Notes: generated by a model not told the origin, from the sequence alone. 42,211 nt of DNA from Amycolatopsis kentuckyensis (GCF_002155975.1 NZ_MUMI01000026.1:1-42211); one strand, 5' to 3'. Shown: positions 33,611 to 41,834, counted from the stretch's first letter. Made by a program: numbers and translations.

Positions 33611-33792
33611 ATACGGTCCGAGATGGTCGGTATCCGTCAATCCGCCGTTCGGTGGCCGAAGGCCGCGGTTCGGTTCATTTCGAGGACGTGTAGGTAGCGA
33701 ATTGCTGCCCGGCTACCGGCTCCGGGTGGATGATCGCGCGGACGGGTAGGGTGATCGCTCACGGCGTTGGCAACCGGTGAGGTGGTCGCGGA

Positions 33793-34575
33793 ATGATGGT
33801 GACGCACGCGAGTTTCAGCGGCTTGGTTCTCGGTGCGTTCCCCGATGTCTCGGTCAACTTGATCGCCGCCGCGATCGGTGGCGCGGCGGTATGGCTGGCG
33901 ACGAGAACCGGCAGGCGCGTCAGATTGCTCCGTGCTCGGCGGTTCTGGAAATCCATGGGAAGCCGAGGGCCATTCATCGTCCTCGGTGCTCCGGATTGGG
34001 AGCCTCTCGGTACGTGGGAGAAGTCGGGAATGGTGGGGAAGGGGGAAATCCTTGCCCTCGTTGAGATCGAAACCCAGCTGCGCGAATTGGGTTTCGAAGG
34101 AAAGATCGTCGAGTCCAAGGAGCTGAATTCACGAGATCTGCGTTCGGACCTGGTGCTGATCGGCGGCCCGGACGGCAATTCCGTGACAGCGACTATGCTG
34201 GGAAGACTCGATCAGGTGGTCTCCTACGAGTTCACCCGGGACACGGGCGGCGGCAACGCGGTGATCGATCGCAGAACCGATTCCGCTTCGGCGCCGCAGT
34301 ACGACCAGTCCGGCGATCCGATCAGTGACTACGGACTCATCATCCGTGCGGCGAACCCGCTGGCGCCCGAGACGGCCGAGATCGTCATCTTGGCCGGCTG
34401 CTGGGGGTACGGCACGACGGCCGCGGCCGAGAAGCTGAGTGATCGGAGATTTCTACGTAAGCAGCGGAAGTCGAAACACTTCGAGGCGCTGGTGGAGACG
34501 ACTGTAGTGCGTGGTGCGCACTACAACACCAGGGTCCGGGACACGCGGGAGATCACGCCGGCCACCGACGACTGA
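33793..34575 (+). CDS. Membrane-anchored protein with unknown soluble domain
   Basis: The 260-residue protein has one N-terminal membrane helix (VNLIAAAIGGAAVWLATRTG) followed by basic residues and a soluble domain. The domain contains PFIVLGAPDWEPLGTWEKSG, DLVLIGGPDGNSVTATMLGR, YGLIIRAANPLAP and IVILAGCWGYGTTAAAEKLS. The GGP-x2-N and AG-x4-GT-x-AA blocks recall a Rossmann-like S-layer-type domain, but this is a weak impression. The region is visibly lower in GC than its neighbours, which suggests transfer. ATG 33793 and ATG 33796 are both possible. It ends in a strong hairpin. Confidence 0.65.
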   Translation: MMVTHASFSGLVLGAFPDVSVNLIAAAIGGAAVWLATRTGRRVRLLRARRFWKSMGSRGPFIVLGAPDWEPLGTWEKSGMVGKGEILALVEIETQLRELGFEGKIVESKELNSRDLRSDLVLIGGPDGNSVTATMLGRLDQVVSYEFTRDTGGGNAVIDRRTDSASAPQYDQSGDPISDYGLIIRAANPLAPETAEIVILAGCWGYGTTAAAEKLSDRRFLRKQRKSKHFEALVETTVVRGAHYNTRVRDTREITPATDD

Positions 34576-34605
34576 TGCCCGGGCTTCCGAAGAAGCCCGG
34601 GCATC
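34574..34605. terminator. Strong bidirectional terminator
   Basis: GATGCCCGGGCTTC (34574-34587) pairs perfectly with 34592-34605 across a CGAA loop, a 14-bp stem. It lies between the convergent membrane-anchored unknown and the GT39 gene. Confidence 0.85.
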
Positions 34606-34609
34606 GTCG

Positions 34610-36451
34610 TCAGCTCTGCAGGTCGTACACCGTCTGGCCGTCAACAGTGGTGGCGGTGAAGTTCGCCGTCACCCACTCGGTGATCTCCGACGATCCGCCG
34701 CCCGGGCCACCTCCCCGGCCGCCTTCGATGTAGTACTTGACTTCACCAGCGGCCACGTACGCCTTGAACTCGTCCAGCGTCGGGGCCGGATCCGAACCGC
34801 TCCAGCCGCCGATGCCGATGACCGCCTTGCCGCTCGCCAGCTCCAGCGACGCCGCGCTCTGCGAACCCGTTGTCGCCGCCGCCCACTTCGTTGTCGTCTG
34901 CGCCAGCAGCGTCCCGATCGCGCTCGACGACGAGTCGGGGCCGCCGCCGAAACCGCCGCCCATGGCGCTCGACGTCGGGCCTGAAGTCGGGATCGAGCCG
35001 CTGTGGGCCACCGACGCCGTCTCGACGCCGTACGCCGCGGACGACACCCCGATCGTCAAGACCACCGCCGCCGCCACGACGGCGACCAGCCGGCGAGACG
35101 CGGGCACGCCCATCACCAGCACCGTGCCCACCAGCACCCCGAGCACCGCGACGATCCAGCGCAGCGCCGGGAACCACTCCGGCGTCCGGTCCAGCAGGAT
35201 GAACGACCACACCGCCGTCGCCACCACCATGCCGGCCAGCACGGCCCGCGGCGCCAGGTGCGCCCGGCCCTGCCACAGCGCGCGGCCCGAAATCGCGACC
35301 AGCGCGGCGATCGCCGGGGCCAGCGCCACCGCGTAGTACGGGTGCACGGTGCCGCTCATGTAGCTGAACACCAGCGCCGTCACGACCAGCCAGCCACCCC
35401 ACAGCACCAGCGCCAGGCGCGTCCGGTCCGTGCGCGGCGCGCGGCGGGTGAACCACAGCCCCGCCACCAGGCCGATCAGTGCGGCCGGCAGCAGCCACGA
35501 GATCTCCGTGCCGAAGCTGGCGCCGAACATCCGGAACAGGCCCGTCGACCCGCCGAACCCGGTGTTGCCGCCCATGCCGCCGCCACCCATGCCGCCGCCG
35601 TTGCCTTCGCCGCCGAAGATGCGGCCCAAACCGTTGTAGCCCAACGCCAGTTCGAGCAGACTGTCCCCTTCGGACCCGCCGATGTACGGCCGCGACGACG
35701 CCGGCCACAGGTCCACCAGCGCGATGAACCAGCCCGCCGAAACGACCAGCGCCACCACCGCGCCACCGAGGTGCAGCAACCGCTTGCCCAGCGACGTCGG
35801 CGCCGCGATCAGGTACACGAGCCCGAAGGCCGGCAGCACCAGGAACGCCTGCATCATCTTCGTCAGGAAGCCGAACCCGATCGCGGCCCCAGCCAGCGCC
35901 AGCCACCGCGGGCTCGCCTGTTCCGTGGCGCGCACGACGAAGTACGCACCCGCGACCATCAGCAGCACCAGCAGCGCGTCCGGGTTGTTGAAGCGGAACA
36001 TCAGCGCCGCGACCGGCGTCACCGCCAGCATCGCGCCGGCCATCAGCCCGGCGGCCGGGCCGGAAGTCCGCTTCACCGTCAGGTACAGGATCCCGACGGA
36101 CGCGACGCCCATCAGTGCCTGCGGCGCCAGCACGGTGAAACTCGAGAACCCGAAGATCCGGGCGAACGCCGTGCCGACCCAGAGCGCCGCGGGCGGCTTG
36201 TCGACGGTCAGCACGTTCCCGGAGTCGAGCGAGCCGAACAGCCAGGCCTTCCAGCTCTGCGTCCCGGACTGGACGGCGGCGGCGTAGAACGAGTTGCCGT
36301 AGCCGGACGCGGTGAGGTTCCAGAAGTACAGCACGGCGGTGGCCGCCAGCAGCCCGAACACCGCCGGGCGGACCCAGCGCGGTGGCGCGTGCGCGGCGGA
36401 CTCCTTGCGGTGCCGGGGTTCGGAAACCGGGGCGGGCAGGACGGCGGTCAT
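34610..36451 (-). CDS. GT39-type (PMT/ArnT-like) membrane glycosyltransferase
   Basis: The 613-residue polytopic protein has the GT39 early loop YGNSFYAAAVQSGTQSWKAW, the DKPPAALW motif, then MFRFNNPDALLVLLMVAGAY and about 12 helices. A Gly/Met-rich insertion (GGEGNGGGMGGGGMGGNTGF) and a long extracytoplasmic C-terminal domain (GIGGWSGSDPAPTLDEFKAY) follow. The family moves sugars from polyprenyl-phosphate donors outside the membrane. ATG 36451 overlaps the stop of the upstream GT2 gene, which probably makes the polyprenyl-phosphate sugar. The long open frame to 37591 is a shadow. Confidence 0.9.
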   Translation of the reverse strand: MTAVLPAPVSEPRHRKESAAHAPPRWVRPAVFGLLAATAVLYFWNLTASGYGNSFYAAAVQSGTQSWKAWLFGSLDSGNVLTVDKPPAALWVGTAFARIFGFSSFTVLAPQALMGVASVGILYLTVKRTSGPAAGLMAGAMLAVTPVAALMFRFNNPDALLVLLMVAGAYFVVRATEQASPRWLALAGAAIGFGFLTKMMQAFLVLPAFGLVYLIAAPTSLGKRLLHLGGAVVALVVSAGWFIALVDLWPASSRPYIGGSEGDSLLELALGYNGLGRIFGGEGNGGGMGGGGMGGNTGFGGSTGLFRMFGASFGTEISWLLPAALIGLVAGLWFTRRAPRTDRTRLALVLWGGWLVVTALVFSYMSGTVHPYYAVALAPAIAALVAISGRALWQGRAHLAPRAVLAGMVVATAVWSFILLDRTPEWFPALRWIVAVLGVLVGTVLVMGVPASRRLVAVVAAAVVLTIGVSSAAYGVETASVAHSGSIPTSGPTSSAMGGGFGGGPDSSSSAIGTLLAQTTTKWAAATTGSQSAASLELASGKAVIGIGGWSGSDPAPTLDEFKAYVAAGEVKYYIEGGRGGGPGGGSSEITEWVTANFTATTVDGQTVYDLQS

Positions 36452-37707
36452 CAGTACTCCTTCTGGGTGGTGGCCTGGCGGCGCGGGTTGAACACCCAGC
36501 CGCGCAGGAGCAGGAACCGGAGCACCGTGGCGGCGAGGTTCGCCAGCACCAGCACGGTGATCTCCAGGACCAGGCCGGGGGTGGTGGATCCGTTGAGCAG
36601 CGCCAGCGATCCGCTGGTCAGCGCGAGCCCGAGGCCGAACACGATCAGCCCCTCGAACTGGTGGCGCCCGGCACCGGCGCGGCCTCGGATGCCGAACGTG
36701 AGCCGCCGGTTCAGCGCGGTGTTCCCGATCGCCGTCACCAGCAGTGAGGTGAAGTTCGCCGCCTGCGCGCCGACGACCGTGCGCAGCAGCAGGAACAGCA
36801 CGAGGTAGGCGAGGGTGCTGCTGACGCCGATCGCGGCGAAGCGCACCAGCTGCGTCACCAGCCGCGGCGGCACGCCCGGTGCATCGACGCCGATCGGCTG
36901 GCGGCCGAGCTGCTCGCGCAGGCGGCTGACCGGGATCTCCCCGGTGAACGTGGCCTTGGTGACCCGGACGATGCCCTTGAGGTCCTCGGTGGCCGTCTTG
37001 ACGATGTTGACCGACGAGTCCGGGTCGTCGACCCAGTCGACCGGCACCTCGTGGATCCGCAGCCCGGCCCGCTGGGCCAGGACGAGCAGCTCGGTGTCGA
37101 AGAACCAGCCGGTGTCCACGACGTGCGGCAGGAGTTCGCGGGCGACGTCGGCGCGGATGGCCTTGAAGCCGCACTGCGCGTCGCTGAACTTCGCGGCGAG
37201 CGTCGAGCGGAGGATCAGGTTGTAACAGCGGGAAATGAACTCGCGCTTCGGGCCGCGCACCACTCGCGCCCCCCGGGCGAGCCTGCTGCCGATGGCGAGA
37301 TCGGAGTGCCCGGACAGCAACGGCGCGACGAGCGGCCCGAGCGCGGCGAGATCGGTGGAGAGATCGACGTCCATGTAGGCGAGCACGGCGGCGTCGGAGG
37401 CCTGCCAGACGGCGTTGAGCGCGCGGCCGCGGCCCTTCTCGTCGAGGTGGTGGACGGCCACCTCGGGAAACTCGCGGGCCAGTCGTTCGGCCACCTGCAG
37501 CGTCGCATCGGTGCTCGCGTTGTCGGCGACGGTGATCCGGTACGGGTAGGAGACGTGCTCGGCCAGGTGAGCGTGCAGCCGGCGGATGCACGGTTCGAGG
37601 TCGGTCTCTTCGTTGTAGACCGGGATGACGACGTCGAGAACGGGCTGCGGGCCGGCCAGATCGACGGGGACGGTCCCGGGCCGCGATGCGGGGGCGGTGG
37701 CTGTCAT
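36451..37707 (-). CDS. Bifunctional GT2 (DPM-like) glycosyltransferase with GtrA domain
   Basis: The 418-residue protein has an N-terminal GT2 domain (VIPVYNEETDLEPCIRRL, nucleotide-binding ADNASTDAT, MDVDLSTDL as the DxD motif, AIGSRLARGA and DAQCGFKAIRADVA) and a C-terminal GtrA-type membrane domain with four helices (VRFAAIGVSSTLAYLVLFLL and following). The product is probably a polyprenyl-phosphate sugar, moved across the membrane by GtrA and used by the overlapping GT39 gene. ATG 37707 follows TAGGGG. Together they suggest decoration of a cell-wall polymer or protein. Confidence 0.92.
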   Translation of the reverse strand: MTATAPASRPGTVPVDLAGPQPVLDVVIPVYNEETDLEPCIRRLHAHLAEHVSYPYRITVADNASTDATLQVAERLAREFPEVAVHHLDEKGRGRALNAVWQASDAAVLAYMDVDLSTDLAALGPLVAPLLSGHSDLAIGSRLARGARVVRGPKREFISRCYNLILRSTLAAKFSDAQCGFKAIRADVARELLPHVVDTGWFFDTELLVLAQRAGLRIHEVPVDWVDDPDSSVNIVKTATEDLKGIVRVTKATFTGEIPVSRLREQLGRQPIGVDAPGVPPRLVTQLVRFAAIGVSSTLAYLVLFLLLRTVVGAQAANFTSLLVTAIGNTALNRRLTFGIRGRAGAGRHQFEGLIVFGLGLALTSGSLALLNGSTTPGLVLEITVLVLANLAATVLRFLLLRGWVFNPRRQATTQKEY

Positions 37708-37768
37708 GCCCCTACGATCGCGGCCGCCGCTTTGGTGATCGTGTGTTCTCTCTGTGCGGTTCCTGTGC

Positions 37769-37794
37769 GGTGCCCGGCTCCGCGGCCGGGCACC
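37769..37794. terminator. Terminator hairpin between co-directional genes
   Basis: GGTGCCCGGC (37769-37778) pairs perfectly with GCCGGGCACC (37785-37794), giving a 10-bp stem with a 6-base loop. It follows the stop of the leftward membrane-protein gene (37802) and separates it from the GT2 gene. Confidence 0.7.
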
Positions 37795-37801
37795 GGCGGG
37801 C

Positions 37802-38425
37802 TCAGCTGTGAGCGCGCAGCGGCACCACGTTGCTCGGCAGCGAAGCACGGCCCGGTTCACGCTTCGGGGCCGTCGGGCTGATCGTCAGCGTCACCAGGCT
37901 CGCGTACCTCGGGTGGCGGTCGACGTACACCTCGGGCACCGCGCACGCCGCGGCCAGGACCGTGCGGTGGCGGTGCAGGTGCTCGAACGCCTCGCGCCCG
38001 AAGAGCGACACCACGATGTCGCCGCCGCGCGGGCGGCTCCAGAGGATGGCCGGGAGGCGGCCGCCGGGGAGGCGCAGGTGGGGGAACACCGCCCGCAGGC
38101 GGTGCTGCAGCCGGATCGCGTGGATGCGGGCCTGCACCTGGCGGCGGCGCAGCACCGCCACGCCGAGCGCGGTGGCGAGAACCGCCGACGCCCACAGCGG
38201 GCCGGCCCACAGCGCGAAGGTCACCACGACGTAGGGGAGCAGTGTCACGGCCAGGATTTCCCAGCGCCAGTGGTAGATCCGCAACGGGAAGTTCGGAGGC
38301 GTGCTGGTCATTTCCGTGCTCCTTTCGGTGGGACGGCGGCCGAGGGAGCCGCCGAGGTGGCGCAGGAGACGTCCGGCACCGGCAACCAGCACGAGGGCGG
38401 CGACGATGACCGGCCCGGACGTCAT
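37802..38425 (-). CDS. Membrane protein of unknown function
   Basis: From ATG 38425 the protein has 207 residues: a first hydrophobic segment (GPVIVAALVLVAGAG), then YHWRWEILAVTLLPYVVVTF and ALWAGPLWASAVLATALGVA as two further helices, and a basic cytoplasmic tail. ATG 38425 overlaps the upstream stop by ATGA. ATG 38311 has a better ribosome binding site (AAAGGAG) and would give 169 residues; both could be used. I recall similar small membrane proteins in actinobacterial integrative elements but cannot prove that. No catalytic motif is visible. Confidence 0.65.
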   Translation of the reverse strand: MTSGPVIVAALVLVAGAGRLLRHLGGSLGRRPTERSTEMTSTPPNFPLRIYHWRWEILAVTLLPYVVVTFALWAGPLWASAVLATALGVAVLRRRQVQARIHAIRLQHRLRAVFPHLRLPGGRLPAILWSRPRGGDIVVSLFGREAFEHLHRHRTVLAAACAVPEVYVDRHPRYASLVTLTISPTAPKREPGRASLPSNVVPLRAHS

Positions 38426-38694
38426 GTCGGGATCCGGGTCTTCGGGGCGGGCTCGGGTTTGACGTCGCGGTCCCGGCCGAGCCGCCAGGTCCAGCGCCAG
38501 CCGGCCCAGATCGCGGCGGCGGAACCGAGCAGGACGAGGACGAAGGCCTGACCCACCAGCCCGTCGAGCGGGGCGAGCCGCAGCAGCACCAGCAGCGCCC
38601 ACACCTGGGAGGCGGTGAAGGGGATGACGAGACCGGCCGCGTAGACGCCACGGCGCCAGCGGCTCCGGCGCGGTGGGGTGGTGTAGGGGTCCAT
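38422..38694 (-). CDS. Small two-helix membrane protein
   Basis: The 90-residue protein has a basic start (MDPYTTPPRRSRWRRGVY) and two hydrophobic segments (AAGLVIPFTASQVWALLVLL and AFVLVLLGSAAAIWAGWRWT). ATG 38694 follows GAGGAGGG. It is the first gene of a two-gene leftward operon with the next membrane protein, behind a perfect 22-bp palindrome. I do not recognise the family. Confidence 0.7.
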   Translation of the reverse strand: MDPYTTPPRRSRWRRGVYAAGLVIPFTASQVWALLVLLRLAPLDGLVGQAFVLVLLGSAAAIWAGWRWTWRLGRDRDVKPEPAPKTRIPT

Positions 38695-38745
38695 GGAATG
38701 CCCTCCTCTGCCCGTGGATCCAGGAAACCTCCGGCCCGCCCTGTC

Positions 38746-38767
38746 CTCTGTGTCAGCTGACACAGAG
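38746..38767. promoter_or_regulatory. Perfect 22-bp palindrome upstream of membrane-protein pair
   Basis: The palindrome has arms CTCTGTGTCAG and the exact complement, with no spacer. It lies 52 bp upstream of the 38694 start. The size suits a dimeric repressor such as GntR or XRE. The nearest regulator gene is the XRE-toroid gene to the right. Confidence 0.6.
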
Positions 38768-39220
38768 CGCGGGATTCAGCTCGCCAGTCGCCGAAGTTCG
38801 GCCATGCGGTGGATCGTCACCGGTGCCGGGTACTCCTGAACGATGGAGCGAACCGGTCGGGTCGGTGATACGTAGGTAGGGGGTATGTCCTTGCAACGTG
38901 ACTGCGACGGGTATAAAACACCGACTCTGACGAGCCACCCGAACAGATCGCCACCGACGGCCGTGAGGGCCTGTCAAACACTCTCCGTGAAGCCCCAGCC
39001 GCGAGCGGTCGCGGCGCGATACGGCAAAGAGGTGGGACGTGAGCTGCGCAGACAACCCATTCGGGCGAGCCCAGACCCTGGACGGGTCGGGATGGGATAA
39101 GGTGCGCTCTGTGTCCGCAATTTGTCACCTCCTACACTTGTCCTACGTAAGTAGGTAAGTCCGGTGTCGCATGCTTACCTACATTCTACGTCGGCTGCTG
39201 GGCGGCCGGTAGGTACTGAA
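38768..39220. other. Intergenic region, about 450 bp, no gene seen
   Basis: No convincing ORF is present on either strand. TTGCAA (38891-38896) and TATAAA (38912-38917), 15 bp apart, are a possible rightward promoter with short spacing. A TACGTAGGTA box lies at 38869-38878, resembling the boxes nearer the regulator gene. The region is AT-richer than its surroundings around 38880-38960. Confidence 0.5.
39131..39182. promoter_or_regulatory. CTAC/GTAG box array before the XRE regulator
   Basis: GTAGGTAAG (39151-39159) and CTTACCTAC (39174-39182) are perfect complements 14 bp apart. A near-palindrome CTACGTAAGTAG (39143-39154), and CCTAC at 39130-39134, add more half-sites. TTGTCA (39122-39127) may be a -35 element. 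The array fits autoregulation by the XRE protein encoded just downstream. Confidence 0.6.
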
Positions 39221-40444
39221 GTGGTAACGGTGAGCGTCGAACAGGTAGGTGCCGAGTTGCGCCGGTTGCGCAAGGCGGCCGGGCAGACCCAGGCGGATGT
39301 GGCCCGGATCGTCCGCGTCAGCCGGGCCAACCTGACGCAGTGGGAAACCGGGCGTTACCTCCCGTCCGTCGAGAACGCCCAGTCGCTCGACGCTCACTTC
39401 GAACAGGCGAATCGCCTGGTCGAGATGGTGGAAGCGGCACGTTCCCCCGGCTCGACGGCCGTCGGTGCGAGGTCGTCGGGCACCTCGCTGCTCGACGTCT
39501 TCCGGCTGGCGGGGCACAGCCTCGCCGGGCACCTCATCCGCGACGAGAACGGCCGGCCGGTCGGCTGGCGGCACAACCTCCAGCAGCACGGCGAGCACAC
39601 CACGCTCGCCACCGCGTACGGCATCAGCGCAATGGTCGTGGTAGGCGAGCCCTACATCGACCTACATTCGGTCGTGGACGATCTCTACGGCAAGCGTTCC
39701 CCGCAGGGTTGGCAGGGGCGGTCGAAGGGCAAACGGCCCGAGGTCACCGCGGCCGTCGTGGACGCGCTGTTCCAGGCCAGCACCATCCTGTCCGCCGAGG
39801 AGGGGCTGACCCACCTCGAAAACTCACTCGACGACTACAGCCGGACCCGGCCCTTCCTGCTCGCCACCGCACTGCGCACCTCGATCCGGCTCGGCCCCGA
39901 TGCCCCGCTGACCCGCCGGCTCGCGGACGAGCTCCTCGCCGCACGGCTCGATTTTCACGGCGTGCCGTTGTGGGGCGAGAAGAAGGAACCGGGGCTGGTG
40001 GCGCCGGAACCGTCCACGGCGCACACCGCGAGGGCGGTCGTGGCGCTGCGCGACCTCCTGCGCGCCGGGGACCGCGCCGACGTGCGGGAAGCCGTCGACG
40101 TGGGCACGCAGTGGCTGATCGAGCGCACCCATCCGGACGACGGGATCATGGAGGACCTCGCGCTTCCACAGCCCGGTGGCCGGGAGGACGTTCGCGTCAA
40201 CATCAAGCACTTCACCTCCGCATGGGTCGTCCAGGCCCTGGCCGAGGCACCCCAGGTGCCGAAAGCCCGGCTGAGCCGCGCGCTCGGCTCGCTCTGGGAG
40301 CGCTACGACGCCGGTCTCGGGCTGTGGGCCTGGGGCAGCGGTGATCTCCCGATCTGGATGACACTCGACGCCGTCACCGCCCTGCGCGCGGCTGCGCTGG
40401 CTTTCGCGGCACCCCCGTTCCTTCCGTTCGCAGCCGCAGAATAG
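39221..40444 (+). CDS. XRE regulator fused to an alpha-toroid (cyclase-like) domain
   Basis: The 407-residue protein has an N-terminal XRE helix-turn-helix (AELRRLRKAAGQTQADVARI, then VSRANLTQWETGRYLPSVEN), a linker of about 40 residues, and a helical domain of about 300 residues built of repeats such as RTRPFLLATALRTSIRLG, STAHTARAVVALRDLL, VNIKHFTSAWVVQALAEAP and LWAWGSGDLPIWMTLDAVTA. The repeats resemble the alpha/alpha toroid of prenyltransferases and squalene/hopene cyclases, here likely a ligand sensor. GTG 39221 or GTG 39230 is likely; an earlier GTG at 39164 lies inside the operator array. It heads the cluster that follows 14 bases downstream. Confidence 0.82.
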   Translation: MVTVSVEQVGAELRRLRKAAGQTQADVARIVRVSRANLTQWETGRYLPSVENAQSLDAHFEQANRLVEMVEAARSPGSTAVGARSSGTSLLDVFRLAGHSLAGHLIRDENGRPVGWRHNLQQHGEHTTLATAYGISAMVVVGEPYIDLHSVVDDLYGKRSPQGWQGRSKGKRPEVTAAVVDALFQASTILSAEEGLTHLENSLDDYSRTRPFLLATALRTSIRLGPDAPLTRRLADELLAARLDFHGVPLWGEKKEPGLVAPEPSTAHTARAVVALRDLLRAGDRADVREAVDVGTQWLIERTHPDDGIMEDLALPQPGGREDVRVNIKHFTSAWVVQALAEAPQVPKARLSRALGSLWERYDAGLGLWAWGSGDLPIWMTLDAVTALRAAALAFAAPPFLPFAAAE

Positions 40445-40458
40445 AGACACCCCGCACG

Positions 40459-41223
40459 ATGAGCGCCATTCCTTCCTTCGCCGTTGCCGCCGATCGTTCG
40501 GCCGATCACGCCTTCCCGCGAGAGATCGCGGACGCCCTGCACGGCGGCGGTTCCCGGCCCGGCCTGGGCCGGCTCGAAGCGGCGGCCCGCCGCATCCGCA
40601 CCGGCCGGCGTGAACTCGCCGGCTGGCTGCGGGAGCTGATCGCCGACCAAGCGGCGGTCGCCGAAATCGCGAAACGTTCGTACTGGCATCCGAACGGCTT
40701 CGCGAAGATCGTCCTGCACACGAGCGTCGACCCGGAGTTCCGCGTCCGCCTTCACGTGTGGCCGCGCGGCGAGACGCCCTCGCGCGGGGAGTCCAATCCG
40801 CACAGCCATCGCTGGGAATTCGCGTCCTACGTGCTCACGGGCACCGGCATGCACATGGTCGAGTTCGCGGAGAGCCCCGAGGGTGGCAAGCCGTACCGGC
40901 GATACCGCTACGGCACGGATCCGGCGAATCCGGCGACCCTCGTCGCCGACGGCGAGGTGCGGTTGAAGCGCTGCGGGGTACCGCACGTGCAAAGCGGCGA
41001 TGTGTACACCTGCGACACCTCGATCGTGCACACGGTTCGCCCGATCGATGCGGGGCTGACGGCGACGGTCGTGGTGCAGGGGCCGCGGCGGACCCCCACG
41101 ACGGTCGTCTACTGCGAGCCGGGGGAAAGCGACGACCAGCCCAACGGTGAGCTTACCGGCGCCGATTTCGTGGAACTCGTGAGCGAGTTACTGCCAACCC
41201 TCGACAGCGAGGTCGCACGATGA
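40459..41223 (+). CDS. Cupin-domain protein
   Basis: The 254-residue protein has a helical N-terminal part of about 70 residues and a cupin barrel. Motif 1 is GESNPHSHRWEFASYVLTG (HxH, then Glu and Gly), and motif 2 is around GDVYTCDTSIVHTV with the third His. These could bind iron or another metal, as in small-molecule dioxygenases. No specific family is assigned. ATG 40459 is 14 bases after the regulator stop. It overlaps the next gene by ATGA, so the two are probably co-translated. Confidence 0.75.
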   Translation: MSAIPSFAVAADRSADHAFPREIADALHGGGSRPGLGRLEAAARRIRTGRRELAGWLRELIADQAAVAEIAKRSYWHPNGFAKIVLHTSVDPEFRVRLHVWPRGETPSRGESNPHSHRWEFASYVLTGTGMHMVEFAESPEGGKPYRRYRYGTDPANPATLVADGEVRLKRCGVPHVQSGDVYTCDTSIVHTVRPIDAGLTATVVVQGPRRTPTTVVYCEPGESDDQPNGELTGADFVELVSELLPTLDSEVAR

Positions 41224-41834
41224 CGTCCGTGGAGCTGAAAGTCCAGGTCGAGGAGGCCATGGAGCGCGGCGTGCTGACGGACCGGGCCATCCGGCGGGCG
41301 CGCGAGACCGGCGAGTTGCGGGTGGAGCCGTTCGACGACGCGCTCGTGCGCCCGGCAGCCCTGAGCCTGCGGCTCGGGCACGAGGCGTTCACCTTGGTGA
41401 CGACCGGGCCGGTCGACGTCGCGGACCGGTCGACCCACCCCGAGCTGGTCGCCAAGGAGCCCGACGTCCACGGACGCCTGGCCATCGAGCCCGGCGAGGT
41501 CGTGCTCGCGCCGACCCTGGAGAAGATCGGCCTGTCCGAGCACCTGGTGGGTCTCGTCGACGGGACGAGCGACTACGCCCGGCTCGGGATCAGCGTGGTG
41601 CTGTGCGGTCAGGTCAGCCCCGGTTTCGGGCGCGACACCGGAGCCGTGCTCACCCTGGAGATCGTCAACCACCTCCGGCACCCGGTGCTGTTGTATCCAG
41701 GCGCCCGGATCTGCAACTTGATGCTGTTCGCTTCGAGCGGGAGCGAGCTGCCCTACGGCGAAATGCCGCACAACTACTCGAACGACCACGCGGTCGTCGC
41801 TTCGCGATTGGCGGATCATGTCCGACACGACTGA
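41220..41834 (+). CDS. dCTP deaminase/dUTPase-superfamily protein, divergent
   Basis: The 204-residue protein has the Dcd fold: VRPAALSLRLGHEAF at the N-terminal strand, GEVVLAPTLEKIGLSEHLVG, the signature-like VDGTSDYARLGISVVLCGQ, and a Glu in AVLTLEIVNHLRHPVLLYPG. Normal dCTP deaminases read G-x-S-S-x-x-R-x-G in the signature, whereas here it is TSDYARLG, so the second Ser is Asp; the Arg and the C-terminal Glu remain. It could be a deaminase or hydrolase of another nucleotide. ATG 41220 overlaps the cupin stop, and it overlaps the next gene by 17 bases. Confidence 0.8.
   Translation: MTSVELKVQVEEAMERGVLTDRAIRRARETGELRVEPFDDALVRPAALSLRLGHEAFTLVTTGPVDVADRSTHPELVAKEPDVHGRLAIEPGEVVLAPTLEKIGLSEHLVGLVDGTSDYARLGISVVLCGQVSPGFGRDTGAVLTLEIVNHLRHPVLLYPGARICNLMLFASSGSELPYGEMPHNYSNDHAVVASRLADHVRHD

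Noticed and set aside
36452..37591. In-frame 5' extension of the GT39 gene
   Set aside because: The segment has no homology-like features and lies over the GT2 gene in another frame; ATG 36451 overlapping the GT2 stop is a better start.
38753..39055. 100-codon minus-strand frame in the gap before the XRE gene
   Set aside because: No ribosome binding site, no known motif, and the composition is unlike a protein; it also overlaps the palindrome.
39164..39220. Upstream GTG start of the XRE regulator
   Set aside because: This start lies within the operator array and gives a low-complexity leader before the HTH; GTG 39221 or 39230 fits better.
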